Positions 6,836-16,750 of a stretch of 27,191 bases of DNA are shown here, piece after piece. The position numbers were made by a program, and so were the translations under genes. The notes under the pieces are model-generated. The model saw nothing but the letters and a program-made list of their open reading frames with translations, searched no databases and had not been told where the DNA came from. The DNA lies in NCBI GenBank assembly GCA_946410365.1, contig CAMKAA010000001.1:1-27191 (forward strand). The letters are read 5' to 3'. Origin of the DNA: an uncultured Lachnospiraceae bacterium. Its GTDB lineage: Bacteria; Bacillota_A; Clostridia; Lachnospirales; Lachnospiraceae. Each line of letters starts with the position of its first letter. Within the stretch, counting starts at the first letter, position 1.

Positions 6836-7424
6836 AGAATTTCCTCTCTTCATCACATCTTCTGTAATACTCATATGTTTTCTGTGTCATGGGATCCACT
6901 TCTGCTCCTGTCGTGCCCAGATAACTGAGAGTATCTTTCAGGATCTGAAGAACGCAGTCGTCGATGCTCTCGAATGCAAGTTTTCTTACTACAGGAAGAT
7001 TGGGAGCAGAATCCCTGCCCGGTTCAATATAGTCCGCCGTAAAAATGATCTTTTCCAGCAGACTCATGCCGGGCCTTCCTGTGGTATGATATCTGATCGC
7101 GTTGAGAATGTCCTCATCCTTTATTCCATATTTGAACTGAGCCAGTTCGGCTCCCGCTTTGGAGTGAAGGAGCGATCCGCTGCCTTTCTCTATTTCAGAG
7201 AGTTCCAGCCCCGCTTTTTCACAGATCTTGAGCATTTTCCCGAGATTCATACACTTGGCGCAGTCATGCAGAAGCCCCGCTGTTTCGGCTTTGTCAATAT
7301 CAAAACCGTAGCTCATAGCAAGACATGCCGCAGTATTTGCGACATTCAGCGTATGAACAAAGCGGCCGTATGCCAGTTCCGATTCCAGTTCTCTGATTAG
7401 ATTAATGCGCTCTTTTTTGTTCAA
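6828..7424 (-). CDS. yqeK: HD-domain nucleotide hydrolase YqeK (Ap4A hydrolase family)
   Basis: The 198-residue product belongs to the YqeK family of HD hydrolases, which split diadenosine tetraphosphate symmetrically. Metal ligands are visible: His24 (RFVHTLNV), His53-Asp54 (LLHDCAK), His87 (LLHSKAGAE), His113 (RYHTTG) and Asp131 (TADYIEP). The start is a TTG at 7424, chosen because AAGGAG lies 7 nt before it and no other Met codon occurs before residue 38. It lies between nadD and rsfS, a common order in Firmicutes. The use of TTG suggests lower translation than its neighbours. Confidence 0.92.
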   Translation of the reverse strand: MNKKERINLIRELESELAYGRFVHTLNVANTAACLAMSYGFDIDKAETAGLLHDCAKCMNLGKMLKICEKAGLELSEIEKGSGSLLHSKAGAELAQFKYGIKDEDILNAIRYHTTGRPGMSLLEKIIFTADYIEPGRDSAPNLPVVRKLAFESIDDCVLQILKDTLSYLGTTGAEVDPMTQKTYEYYRRCDEERKFYE

Positions 7425-7440
7425 GGGTAAGCTCCTTATT

Positions 7441-7462
7441 ATTCGAACTTGCAGCTTCGAAT
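7441..7462. repeat. Inverted repeat between nadD and yqeK
   Basis: ATTCGAA, 8 nt, TTCGAAT forms a perfect 7-bp stem between the nadD stop and the yqeK ribosome binding site. There is no T-run, so it is more likely an intercistronic RNA hairpin (processing or stability) than a terminator. Confidence 0.55.
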
Positions 7463-7463
7463 C

Positions 7464-8096
7464 TTATTTGTATATCCCGGTTTCTATTATATAACTTTCC
7501 AGGGCATCCGGCACGAGATAATGTACAGATTTTCCGGAAGCTGCCTTTTCGCGGATCTGAGTCGACGAAATTCCGATATTCGGTATCGATACAGGAAATA
7601 TCCTGGCGCCGAAGTCCCTTTCCAAAGCCTGAGTCTGTTTTTGAAACTCTTCCGGATCCACCTGGTCTTCTCTCATGGCTGCGAGAACAGTACAGACGTC
7701 GAAGATCCTTTTCGGTTCCCTCCAGGTTCTCATGGAGCAGATCGTATCGGCCCCCACTATGAAAAACAGTTCCGATTCAGGATTCTGAGCCTTTAGCTCT
7801 TCGAGTGTCTCAAAACTGTAGGTATTGCCCGGCCTGTTCACTTCGATATCAGAAACTTCAAAGGGTTTATAGTTTCCCGCGGCGATCTTAGTCATCTCCA
7901 GCCTTACCTGAGCGGGCTGCACTTTTTTGCTCCTGTTGTCCTTGAAATAGGAATGGCCGGAAGGGATAAGCAGCACTCTGTCGAGTTTATACTGGTCCCT
8001 GGCCTGCTCCGCTATGATCAGATGTCCGAGATGAATGGGGTCGAAGGTTCCTCCGAGAATCCCGATCCTCTCCGTTTTTGTCGTCTGTTCACTCAT
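7464..8096 (-). CDS. nadD: Nicotinate-nucleotide adenylyltransferase
   Basis: This 210-residue enzyme joins nicotinate mononucleotide to AMP from ATP to make deamido-NAD. The nucleotidyltransferase motif GTFDPIHLGH and the C-terminal ISSTQIREK motif are both present and well placed. The frame extends to a GTG at 8114 that overlaps the yhbY stop, but the ATG at 8096 is preferred because AAGGGGTGG lies a few bases before it and the GTG has no Shine-Dalgarno. It sits between yhbY and yqeK in the operon. Confidence 0.95.
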   Translation of the reverse strand: MSEQTTKTERIGILGGTFDPIHLGHLIIAEQARDQYKLDRVLLIPSGHSYFKDNRSKKVQPAQVRLEMTKIAAGNYKPFEVSDIEVNRPGNTYSFETLEELKAQNPESELFFIVGADTICSMRTWREPKRIFDVCTVLAAMREDQVDPEEFQKQTQALERDFGARIFPVSIPNIGISSTQIREKAASGKSVHYLVPDALESYIIETGIYK

Positions 8097-8110
8097 GATC
8101 CCACCCCTTT

Positions 8111-8404
8111 TCACTTAGGAAGAACGATCTTAGGGTTTTCTTTAAACGGTTTATAGAGTACAAATTTCCTGCCGATGACCATCACAACCTGTGAACGTGT
8201 GCGTCCGGCAAGCGTCTCTGCTGCTTCCCTGGGATCAACGGGGGCCATTTTCATCACAGCGCCCTTTAAAAGCTCTCTCGTGTTAAAAGCCTCCTCTGTA
8301 GAGACTACAGTCTCCGGGCTGACTCCGTTTTTGCCGATCTGAACGACCGGATCGAGCTGGTTGGAAAGACCGATCAGAAACGATCTCTGTTTACTGGTAA
8401 GCAT
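8111..8404 (-). CDS. yhbY: YhbY/CRM-domain RNA-binding protein
   Basis: A 97-residue single CRM (CRS1-YhbY) domain protein, associated with assembly of the large ribosomal subunit. The QIGKNGVS loop, which corresponds to the GxxG RNA-binding loop, and the final IGRKFVLYKP strand are typical. The ATG at 8404 follows a short gap after obgE, with a GGAG-type site. The combination with obgE fits a role in 50S maturation. Confidence 0.93.
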   Translation of the reverse strand: MLTSKQRSFLIGLSNQLDPVVQIGKNGVSPETVVSTEEAFNTRELLKGAVMKMAPVDPREAAETLAGRTRSQVVMVIGRKFVLYKPFKENPKIVLPK

Positions 8405-8422
8405 TTTGTCTCCTTTGTCAAA

Positions 8423-9800
<1,378 letters not shown>

Positions 9801-9825
9801 CAATCATCGGTATTCCCTGCAGTAA

Positions 9826-10116
9826 TTACTGCTGAGCCTCTACGGGATGGACAGAAGCTCTCTTCCTGTCCTTACCTACGCGCTCAAAGCGAAGGATTCC
9901 GTCGGTCAGAGCATACAGAGTGTCATCACCGCCGATGCCTACGTTAAGGCCGGGGTGAATGCTTGTGCCGCGCTGTCTGTAAAGAATGTTGCCGGCCTTG
10001 ACAAACTGGCCGTCAGCCTTCTTGGCGCCAAGTCTCTTAGCGTTGGAATCACGACCGTTCTTGGTGGATCCCATTCCCTTTTTATGGGCAAAGAACTGAA
10101 GGTTCAAATTTAACAT
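9826..10116 (-). CDS. rpmA: Ribosomal protein L27 (bL27) with cleavable N-terminal extension
   Basis: A 96-residue L27 at the peptidyl-transferase centre. It begins MLNLNLQFF followed by [15 protein letters not shown], the Firmicute form in which Prp removes residues 1-9 to expose the mature N-terminus. AGGAGG lies about 7 nt before the ATG and overlaps the end of prp. The gene sits two bases after its protease gene, as expected for the pair. Confidence 0.97.
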   Translation of the reverse strand: MLNLNLQFFAHKKGMGSTKNGRDSNAKRLGAKKADGQFVKAGNILYRQRGTSIHPGLNVGIGGDDTLYALTDGILRFERVGKDRKRASVHPVEAQQ

Positions 10117-10118
10117 GT

Positions 10119-10475
10119 CTATACCTCCTCGATTTCGAATTTCAGATATCTCTCACCGTATTCACTCCTGATCCATTCAAGTCCGTGGATCATTGAGTCG
10201 ATGAGAAGTGATGCTTCATGGGTCGGAATACTGCGGAAGGCGCATGTGATAAGGCCGCCTTCCTCACTGTCATAATCACAGCCTATATCCTCGTGAAGAA
10301 GATCCTGCAGACAATTAACAGTGTTGATGACTATAGCGGAAACTCCCGCACACACCACATCGCCCTGCGGCTTCAAAAAACTCCCGAGGCCTCTTTGGGA
10401 CCGGAAATCCGCATGTCCGCTGCAGATAAAGGACTTGTAATTCCCGTTCTGCCTTGTGATTATAACCTGTATCAT
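10119..10475 (-). CDS. prp: Ribosomal-processing cysteine protease Prp
   Basis: This 118-residue protease trims the L27 N-terminal extension. The catalytic His21 (SGHADF) and Cys42 ([11 protein letters not shown]) are present. In typical members about 12 residues lie between His and Cys; here there are 21, because of an added segment ([12 protein letters not shown]). The gene sits between rplU and rpmA, its normal place. I see no clear Shine-Dalgarno before the ATG at 10475, only 15 nt after the rplU stop, so it may rely on translational coupling. Confidence 0.93.
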   Translation of the reverse strand: MIQVIITRQNGNYKSFICSGHADFRSQRGLGSFLKPQGDVVCAGVSAIVINTVNCLQDLLHEDIGCDYDSEEGGLITCAFRSIPTHEASLLIDSMIHGLEWIRSEYGERYLKFEIEEV

Positions 10476-10490
10476 AGGAATGTCTTACGA

Positions 10491-10796
10491 TCAGCCGTTG
10501 ATCTTGTCGATCTTAACGCGGGTGTAGAGCTGTCTGTGACCGTTCTTCTTGTGATAGCCGGTCTTTCTCTTGTAGTGATAAACTACAACCTTCTTGCCCT
10601 TGCCCTGATCCATAACAGTTCCTGTGACAGTTGCGGATGCGACATCTTCGCCAACCTTCATAGCGTCGCCGCCGATGCAGATTACCTTGTCAAAAGTAAC
10701 TTCTGTTCCGCTCTCGCCCTCGATCTTCTCGATATCGATGATATCTCCCTCGGAAACTTTGTACTGCTTGCCACCTGTTGCGATAATTGCGTACAT
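10491..10796 (-). CDS. rplU: Ribosomal protein L21 (bL21)
   Basis: A 101-residue L21, normal length, starting [14 protein letters not shown] and containing the [21 protein letters not shown] rRNA-binding region. AAGGAGG lies about 7 nt before the ATG at 10796. It is the first gene of the operon that runs to rsfS, behind a near-consensus promoter and a structured leader through which L21 itself probably controls expression. Confidence 0.97.
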   Translation of the reverse strand: MYAIIATGGKQYKVSEGDIIDIEKIEGESGTEVTFDKVICIGGDAMKVGEDVASATVTGTVMDQGKGKKVVVYHYKRKTGYHKKNGHRQLYTRVKIDKING

Positions 10797-10921
10797 TCTG
10801 GTACCTCCTTCTTAAAAAAACTCGCTGATTACGGCGGCCCTGTAAACAGGACGCTTTCCATGCTGCTGTTCCTGCAGTACCATACAGCGCAGCACATAAA
10901 GAGCCTCATCATGCGGCATAC
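10797..10921 (-). ncRNA. Probable L21 leader (autoregulatory 5' UTR)
   Basis: The untranslated leader of about 120 nt between the rplU promoter and start is rich in pairing. One stem pairs 10884-10894 with 10861-10869 (9 bp, 2-nt bulge). A second small hairpin, CCTG-TAAA-CAGG, lies at 10839-10850. Firmicute rplU-prp-rpmA operons are known to carry an L21 leader motif; position fits, but I could not run a covariance model. Confidence 0.55.
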
Positions 10922-10927
10922 TCAATT

Positions 10928-10956
10928 AACATAGCAGAAGGGCGAAAGCCTGTCAA
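10928..10956 (-). promoter_or_regulatory. Promoter of the rplU operon
   Basis: On the minus strand TTGACA (10951-10956) and TATGTT (10928-10933) are 17 nt apart. It lies about 75 nt after the his operon, in the same direction. I see no clear terminator for hisIE in 10957-11031, so some read-through is possible. Confidence 0.85.
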
Positions 10957-11031
10957 GAATGAATCGTGACAATTTTTCGCCCTTTTTCTGAATTTTCAAA
11001 ATTTTCCCGTACTCATTTTACAAACTGCCGG

Positions 11032-12336
11032 TCAGTCCTCTTTTTTCTGCCTGCGGGCCAGTTCTCCGGTCACATCCTCCCATGTGATCCCTTTCTCTGC
11101 CATGACAACCATCAGGTGGTAGAGATAATCGGAGATCTCATAGATGATCTCATTGGGATTGGGATTCTTGGCTGCGATCACGATCTCCGTTGCCTCTTCA
11201 CCAAGCTTCTTGAGCATTTTGTCAAGGCCCTTGTCGAAAAGATAGTTGGTATAAGAACCCTTTTTAGGGTGATCCCTGCGGTCTGTGATCGTCTGATAGT
11301 CTCTTAAAAGAACTGTCTGCGGATTGAACTCCTCTTTCCCCTCCTCTGTTAGGACTTTATTGAAAAAGCAGGAGTGGCTCCCTGTATGACAGGCTGCGCC
11401 GATCTGTTCGACTCTGGCAAGCAGGGTGTCCATATCGCAGTCAGCTGTCAGGGACTGCACATACTGGAAATGACCGCTGGTAAGGCCTTTGACCCAGATT
11501 TCTTTCCTGCTCCTTGACCAGTAGGTCATCTTTCCAGTGGCTACGGTCAGGTTGTAGGCCTCCTCGTTCATATAGGCCACCATGAGCACCTGATCTGTCG
11601 AAGCCTCCTGAACCACTACCGGCAGAAGTCCGTCGGGACCGAGTTTGAAATCTCCCCACGCATATGCGGCTGTTCGTACCTTAACAGGGATTCCCGATGA
11701 GAGCAGTTTATTTCTTACGAATTGAAGTTTTCCCGTTCTCTTGTTTACTCCGCTGCCGGTTACGCCGTGAACTCCTGAATGAGAGAGAGACTCTCTCACA
11801 CAGTCTTTTTCTGCGATCTGAGCGATCACGGGCAGATCCGTCCCGATACCGCTCAGGATTTCGAGGGGATCGTTTCCGACATAGATCAGGCAGCACACAT
11901 TTCCTTCAATAAGATTCTTATTCTTCGTGATCTGGTCTATAGAAGAAAAGCAGCACGCTATTTTGTCAGAACCGAATTTATCAGCCACTTCCTGCGCGAT
12001 CTGAGCATTTGAATCTTTGGAGAGGTTCAGGCACGCCATGGCACAGCCCGCGTAAAGGAATTTCTTGATATCTTCCATCCTTCTGACTCTTCCGGCCGCG
12101 ATGACAGGAATCCGCACTGACGCACAGATCTTCCTGATGATGTCATTGTGCATCTCCTGCTCACTGTCCGAATCAGACATGTCGAAGATCATCAGTGCGT
12201 CCGTAAAACCGTTATCATACTGTGCCGCGAGTGCCGCGGGATCTTCACTGACTGTATCAAGATCCCCCAGCCCCTTTACTGCCTTACCTTCGTGCAGATA
12301 AACGGCGGGGATCAGCTTCTTAAACTGTGTATCCAT
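11032..12336 (-). CDS. hisI: HisF-like pseudo-barrel fused to HisI-HisE (PRA-CH / PRA-PH)
   Basis: This 434-residue protein has three parts. Residues 1-215 resemble the HisF/HisA half-barrel family ([17 protein letters not shown] start), but lack catalytic Asp residues: HisF Asp11 aligns with Tyr13 and Asp130 with about Ser131. Residues 220-330 form HisI, phosphoribosyl-AMP cyclohydrolase, with WSRSR, KGLTSGH, DCDMD and the Zn-site cysteines (ACHTGSHSC). Residues 342-434 form HisE, phosphoribosyl-ATP pyrophosphatase, with [15 protein letters not shown] and EISDYLYHL. Together HisIE performs steps 2 and 3 of histidine synthesis. The barrel is probably structural or regulatory. The ATG follows AGGA and lies 19 nt after hisB. 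It is the last gene of the operon. Confidence 0.93.
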   Translation of the reverse strand: MDTQFKKLIPAVYLHEGKAVKGLGDLDTVSEDPAALAAQYDNGFTDALMIFDMSDSDSEQEMHNDIIRKICASVRIPVIAAGRVRRMEDIKKFLYAGCAMACLNLSKDSNAQIAQEVADKFGSDKIACCFSSIDQITKNKNLIEGNVCCLIYVGNDPLEILSGIGTDLPVIAQIAEKDCVRESLSHSGVHGVTGSGVNKRTGKLQFVRNKLLSSGIPVKVRTAAYAWGDFKLGPDGLLPVVVQEASTDQVLMVAYMNEEAYNLTVATGKMTYWSRSRKEIWVKGLTSGHFQYVQSLTADCDMDTLLARVEQIGAACHTGSHSCFFNKVLTEEGKEEFNPQTVLLRDYQTITDRRDHPKKGSYTNYLFDKGLDKMLKKLGEEATEIVIAAKNPNPNEIIYEISDYLYHLMVVMAEKGITWEDVTGELARRQKKED

Positions 12337-12355
12337 TATTATCCTCGATAGGGGA

Positions 12356-12949
12356 TCAGAGACTCCCCTTGGTGCTCAGAACGTCTGTGATCCGTTCCTC
12401 CTTCTGTGTTGCCATGTCAAGGGCCTTGGAAAAGCACTTGAACATTCCCTCGATGATGTGATGGGCGTTTGTGCCGGAAAGGATCCTGAAATGAAGGTTC
12501 ATCGCGGCGCTGTAAGAGACCGAATAGAAGAATTCCCGAACAAGTTCTGTGTCGAAATCTCCGACCATAGGCGCGCTGATCGGCTCTCCTTCCATGACAA
12601 AATACGGTCTTCCGCACAAGTCTACCGCGCACAGGATCAAGGCTTCGTCCATAGGGAGGACGAAAAAGCCATACCTCTTAATACCCTTTTTGTCACCAAC
12701 AGCTTCTCTGATCGCCTGCCCCAGCACGATCCCGGTGTCTTCCACGGTGTGGTGACCGTCCACATTCAGATCTCCGTCTGCCTTGAGCTGCATATCGAAC
12801 AGGCCGTGTCTCGTAAAAGCATCCATCATATGATCGAAAAAACCGATCCCGGTGGAAATTTCCGCTTTTCCGCCGCCATCGATGCAGAAATTCATGGAAA
12901 TATCCGTCTCGCCGGTCTTCCTGTGAACTCTCGCTGTTCTTTTATCCAT
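12356..12949 (-). CDS. hisB: Imidazoleglycerol-phosphate dehydratase
   Basis: A 197-residue single-function HisB dehydratase that converts imidazole-glycerol phosphate to imidazole-acetol phosphate. Manganese-binding motifs [24 protein letters not shown] and the later [13 protein letters not shown] are present. Two ATG codons compete. The one at 12955 overlaps the hisD stop (ATGA) but has AGGAGG only one base before it. The one at 12949 has AGGAGG 7 nt upstream and is preferred. It is tightly coupled to hisD. Confidence 0.95.
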   Translation of the reverse strand: MDKRTARVHRKTGETDISMNFCIDGGGKAEISTGIGFFDHMMDAFTRHGLFDMQLKADGDLNVDGHHTVEDTGIVLGQAIREAVGDKKGIKRYGFFVLPMDEALILCAVDLCGRPYFVMEGEPISAPMVGDFDTELVREFFYSVSYSAAMNLHFRILSGTNAHHIIEGMFKCFSKALDMATQKEERITDVLSTKGSL

Positions 12950-12951
12950 GG

Positions 12952-14250
12952 TCATTCCTCCTCTTCGAAACGGACAGCAATTGAATTGGCGTGTGCCGTG
13001 AGTCCTTCGCTGAGTGCAAAAAGCTCAATATCTTTGTGAACAGCCCGAAGAGCATCCTTTGAGTAGGAAATGATACTGCTCTTCTTGACAAAATCATCTA
13101 CTCCCAAAGGTGAAAAGAATCTTGCCGTGCCGTTTGTGGGCAGGATGTGGTTGGGGCCTGCAAAATAGTCGCCGAGCGGTTCCGAAGAATAGCTTCCGAG
13201 GAAGATCGCGCCCGCGTTGCGGATCTTCGTCATGACCTCATAAGGATTCTCCGTGATGATCTCAAGGTGCTCGGACGCAATGGTATTGGCTGCCTCCACA
13301 AGGTCTTCCATTGTATCACCGACAAATATATATCCGTAGTCATCGATGGATTTTTGGATGATCTCCGCTCTTGAGAGCGTCTTCAAAAAGCCGTCGATCT
13401 CTTCAGAAACAGCTTTTGCGATATTTTCGTCAGTTGTCAGAAGGATCGCGCTGGCCATCGGATCATGTTCTGCCTGTGACAGAAGGTCCGCGGCGACATA
13501 CCTGGGATTTGCGGTACTGTCCGCGATGATCAGAATCTCGCTGGGGCCTGCCACAGAGTCTATGCCTGTAACGCCAAAGCAGGCCTTTTTGGCAAGCGCG
13601 ACAAAAATATTGCCGGGGCCCGTGATCTTATCCACCTTCGGGATCGTCTCAGTGCCGTACGCCATTGCTGCGATCGCCTGCGCGCCGCCGACCTTATAGA
13701 TCTCATCGGCACCTGCAATATCCGCCGCTACGACTGTGCCTGCGGCAGCTTTCCCGTCAGCTCCGGGCGGAGTACACATGATGATCTTCTCAACTCCCGC
13801 CACTTTTGCCGGAACAATGTTCATGAGAACGCTGGAAGGATAGACAGCCCGTCCGCCCGGGACATAACAGCCGGAGACTTCAATAGGCGTCACCTTCTGT
13901 CCGAGTATCACTCCGTCTTCTCTGGTAGTGATCCAGCTTGAGCGCTTCTGCTTCTCGTGGTATACACGAATGTTCTCCGCAGCCTTCCTCATCACTTCTA
14001 TCAGGGCAGGATGCAGCTCCCTGTAAGCATCCGCGATCTCTCTCTCTGATACCCGCAGCGTCCCGGAAGTAAGATCACAGCGGTCAAACTTCTTCTCATA
14101 TGCGATGACCGCTTCGTCGCCTGACTCACGCACATCCGCGATTATGCTCTGCACGGTTTTCTCATAGTCCCCATATCCGGAAGCTGAGCGGCCGATCAGC
14201 CTGGCAAGCGCCTGTGATTTTGTATTTTCGTCGAGCTTTAATATTCTCAT
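12952..14250 (-). CDS. hisD: Histidinol dehydrogenase
   Basis: This 432-residue enzyme oxidises L-histidinol to L-histidine in two NAD-dependent steps. The length is normal. The GPGNIFVALAKK segment, the SQAEHDP motif that carries Zn-binding Gln and His, and HLEIITENP are visible. The ATG at 14250 has only a distant AAAGGA, so translation may be moderate. It follows hisG by 29 nt and overlaps the hisB reading frame at its end. Confidence 0.96.
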   Translation of the reverse strand: MRILKLDENTKSQALARLIGRSASGYGDYEKTVQSIIADVRESGDEAVIAYEKKFDRCDLTSGTLRVSEREIADAYRELHPALIEVMRKAAENIRVYHEKQKRSSWITTREDGVILGQKVTPIEVSGCYVPGGRAVYPSSVLMNIVPAKVAGVEKIIMCTPPGADGKAAAGTVVAADIAGADEIYKVGGAQAIAAMAYGTETIPKVDKITGPGNIFVALAKKACFGVTGIDSVAGPSEILIIADSTANPRYVAADLLSQAEHDPMASAILLTTDENIAKAVSEEIDGFLKTLSRAEIIQKSIDDYGYIFVGDTMEDLVEAANTIASEHLEIITENPYEVMTKIRNAGAIFLGSYSSEPLGDYFAGPNHILPTNGTARFFSPLGVDDFVKKSSIISYSKDALRAVHKDIELFALSEGLTAHANSIAVRFEEEE

Positions 14251-14279
14251 CTGAGCACTTTATCCTTTCTGACTGTCAG

Positions 14280-14921
14280 TCACTCGAGGCAGTCCCGCAC
14301 ATTCGCCATGATCTCTCTGATCCTGCGCGTCTTCATCTGCATAGAGACCTGATTTACGATCATTCTCGCCGATACAGGGCAAACCTCCTCGAGAACAGCA
14401 AGTCCGTTCTCCCGAAGTGTCGAACCGGTCTCGACGATATCAACGATCACATCGCCGAGATCTACGATAGGTCCCAGTTCCACGGAACCGTTTAGTTTAA
14501 TGATCTCCACCGTCTGATGTTTCCTGTTGTAGAAATGTTCCCTTGCGATGTTGGGATACTTGGAAGTCACACGTATCATCTCGTGGTGTCTGAGAAGCTC
14601 CCTGGCTTCTTCCGGTCCGCATACACACATGCGGCACTTCCCAAATCCCAGATCGAGCACTTCGTACACACGCCGGTTCTCTTCCATAATGATGTCCGAA
14701 CCTACCACGCCGATGTCCGCAGCGCCGTATTCCACATATGTCGGAACATCAGGCCCTTTAGCCAGGAAAAACCTGAGTTTTTGTTCCTCATTGACAAAGA
14801 TCAGTTTCCGCGAACTCTTGTCTTTGAGCTCTTCGCAGTAATAGCCGGCGTCACCGAGCAGTTTCATTGTCTGATCCGCAAGGCGTCCCTTCGTAAGGGC
14901 AATGGTTATATAATCGTTCAC
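14280..14921 (-). CDS. hisG: ATP phosphoribosyltransferase, short form
   Basis: The 213-residue catalytic subunit starts histidine synthesis by joining ATP and PRPP. It is the short form (HisG-S), without the C-terminal ACT-like regulatory domain, so it needs HisZ, which is encoded just upstream. The PRPP-binding region DIVETGSTLRENGL is clear. The start is GTG at 14921, chosen because GGAGG lies about 6 nt before it and the family begins at this point (MNDYITIALTKGRL). Confidence 0.96.
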   Translation of the reverse strand: MNDYITIALTKGRLADQTMKLLGDAGYYCEELKDKSSRKLIFVNEEQKLRFFLAKGPDVPTYVEYGAADIGVVGSDIIMEENRRVYEVLDLGFGKCRMCVCGPEEARELLRHHEMIRVTSKYPNIAREHFYNRKHQTVEIIKLNGSVELGPIVDLGDVIVDIVETGSTLRENGLAVLEEVCPVSARMIVNQVSMQMKTRRIREIMANVRDCLE

Positions 14922-14940
14922 GCTGTCCTCCGTTCGCTCT

Positions 14941-16080
14941 TTACTTCTGCGCGCATTCCGGCAGCAGAACCGTCCTGAAGCCCGCCATACGGCTCATACG
15001 GGCAGTTTTGAGGGCCTCACGGTAGTTTGAATCATTGTAATAAATCTTTTGAATTTCGGGCTCCTCGTCGTTCACGATGTGCTGCCTGTACATTGCATCC
15101 ATGAGCGTATCGATGGAGATCATGCAGCCTATGGCCGGCGCTGTTTTGCCAAAACAGCTGAGGAGCTGGTCATATCTGCCGCCCGACGCTACAGGTTCGC
15201 CGGTCCCATAGGTATAGCCTTTGAAAATGATACCTGTATAATATCTGTATTTGCTCAGCAGTGACAGATCGAAACTGATATATCTTGAAAGTCCGTATGC
15301 GTCCACAACGTCAAAGACTTCTATCAGGCGTTTTACAGCCCTGCCGGTCCGCTCATTGGGAGCCGCCTCCCATGCTTTCTTCAGATCCTCAGATGACTCC
15401 ATAAAATCGCGGAAGCGCAGGAACAGATCCCTGTCCTGCCGGCTGTACCCTTCGCTCTTTAAAAGATCCTCGGCTGCAAAATAGTTCTTGCCGGAGATCT
15501 CGTCCCTCAGGGCCGTCTCAACATCCGCGTCCATCCCGAGATAGTCGCAGATCCCCTTGAAATACTCGACGTTTCCGACACTGATCTGAAACTCTTCAAG
15601 CCCTGCTGCCAGAAGGCTCTCGATCAGCATGGCGATCATCTCTCCGTCCGCCTGCGCGCTTGCGTCGTTCATGAGCTCAGCGCCCATCTGGAAAGTCTCC
15701 TTGCGTTTACCCTGAAGATCTGATGTGTTTGAGAAAGCGCTTCCCTGATAGCAGAAACGAAGGGGACGATGTTCGTCCATAAAATACTTGGCGGCGCATC
15801 TTGCTACGGAAGGCGTAAAGTCAGGTCGGAGCACCAGCGTGTTGCCTTCTTTGTCGAAGAACTTGTACAGTTCCCTGGAGGAAGTCGTGCCGATCTCGTT
15901 AGAGAACACGTCGAAATATTCAAATGAAGGAGTCTCCAGGTCCTTGTAACCGTATAAATGGATCTGTTCCGCGATCTTTTCGATCGTCCTGCTTCGGGCA
16001 GTATACTCCCTGCCATAACAGTCCCTTACTCCTTCGGGCGTATGAAGCAGCTGCTGCGCTTTTCTGTTGGCGTAATTCAT
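14941..16080 (-). CDS. hisZ: ATP phosphoribosyltransferase regulatory subunit
   Basis: The 379-residue HisZ is a paralogue of histidyl-tRNA synthetase that forms a hetero-octamer with short HisG and carries its histidine feedback control. The N-terminal TPEGVRDCYG, LVLRPDFTPSVAR and RFCYQGSAF segments match class II synthetase motifs, and YTGIIFKGY with ASGGRYDQLL correspond to the HisA/HisB histidine-site regions. The anticodon-binding domain is absent. AAGGAG lies 6 nt before the ATG. It is the first gene of the his operon. Confidence 0.95.
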   Translation of the reverse strand: MNYANRKAQQLLHTPEGVRDCYGREYTARSRTIEKIAEQIHLYGYKDLETPSFEYFDVFSNEIGTTSSRELYKFFDKEGNTLVLRPDFTPSVARCAAKYFMDEHRPLRFCYQGSAFSNTSDLQGKRKETFQMGAELMNDASAQADGEMIAMLIESLLAAGLEEFQISVGNVEYFKGICDYLGMDADVETALRDEISGKNYFAAEDLLKSEGYSRQDRDLFLRFRDFMESSEDLKKAWEAAPNERTGRAVKRLIEVFDVVDAYGLSRYISFDLSLLSKYRYYTGIIFKGYTYGTGEPVASGGRYDQLLSCFGKTAPAIGCMISIDTLMDAMYRQHIVNDEEPEIQKIYYNDSNYREALKTARMSRMAGFRTVLLPECAQK

Positions 16081-16140
16081 GAGTTCTCCTTCGCTTTATT
16101 GTGCTGCAGTGCTAATTCGATAACACGTGAAATTATTGGA

Positions 16141-16169
16141 AGTATACAGGAATATACTCAGACTGTCAA
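16141..16169 (-). promoter_or_regulatory. Promoter of the his operon
   Basis: On the minus strand TTGACA (16164-16169) and TATACT (16141-16146) are 17 nt apart, nearly consensus. The -35 begins three bases after the recU stop. The leader to hisZ is about 55 nt. No T-box or His-rich leader peptide is visible. Confidence 0.88.
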
Positions 16170-16171
16170 AT

Positions 16172-16714
16172 TTACGCTTCGCTGTCCCTCTCTGCGAGGT
16201 CCCTGTTGATCATCTCAAGATAAGGTACCAGAATGCCATGCTTATGAGGCAGCACCCAGTTCATGTCCAGCTCATCCATTCTGAAGCTTTTCCTTCCGCC
16301 CGACATTGCCCGCTCCCAGAAGGGCAGAAAGTGTCTGAAGGGAAGGTAGTAATAGAAACCTTCTTCCGTATAACTGATCAGAAAGAACGCGATCCCGTCC
16401 TGCTTTTCAAACAATCTCATAAATTCCACCTGATGAGGGTGGATATTCTGCAGGGCAAATGTCTTCTGTCTGCATTCCTTGGCGTCAAAACATACCGGGA
16501 TGCCCTGGATCACGCCTATATAGTCTACAGTGCTCTTCTGATCAAAATAAGCCAGCGTAATATGCTTGTTCTCACTGTCGATCTTCATCGGGGTGATCGG
16601 TGTAGGCACCTTCTGAATAAGAGCAAGATTCTGTTCTTTGTATTTTTCATTGGTCCGGTTGATCTCGTCCTCAAATAAAGACCCCCGGAGTCCTCTTGAT
16701 TTCCATGTCGGCAT
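16172..16714 (-). CDS. recU: Holliday junction resolvase RecU
   Basis: This 180-residue protein resembles RecU, the Firmicute four-way junction endonuclease. Catalytic-region residues are visible: Asp64 in STVDYIGV and Asp77-Ala-Lys79 in CFDAKE (the usual motif is FEAKE, so the metal-binding Glu is replaced by Asp). NIHPHQVEFM and FRHFLPFWER match conserved segments. The ATG at 16714 is preceded by GGGAG at about 10 nt. It follows an RluA-type gene by 36 nt and ends at the his promoter. It is also shorter at the N-terminus than Bacillus RecU. Confidence 0.88.
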   Translation of the reverse strand: MPTWKSRGLRGSLFEDEINRTNEKYKEQNLALIQKVPTPITPMKIDSENKHITLAYFDQKSTVDYIGVIQGIPVCFDAKECRQKTFALQNIHPHQVEFMRLFEKQDGIAFFLISYTEEGFYYYLPFRHFLPFWERAMSGGRKSFRMDELDMNWVLPHKHGILVPYLEMINRDLAERDSEA

Positions 16715-16750
16715 AGCAACTTACTCCCGTACTGCTCTTAAAGTCGGTCT

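Noticed and set aside
16081..16171. T-box or histidine attenuator in the his leader
   Set aside because: The leader is only about 55 nt; there is no T-box sequence, no run of His codons and no terminator hairpin.
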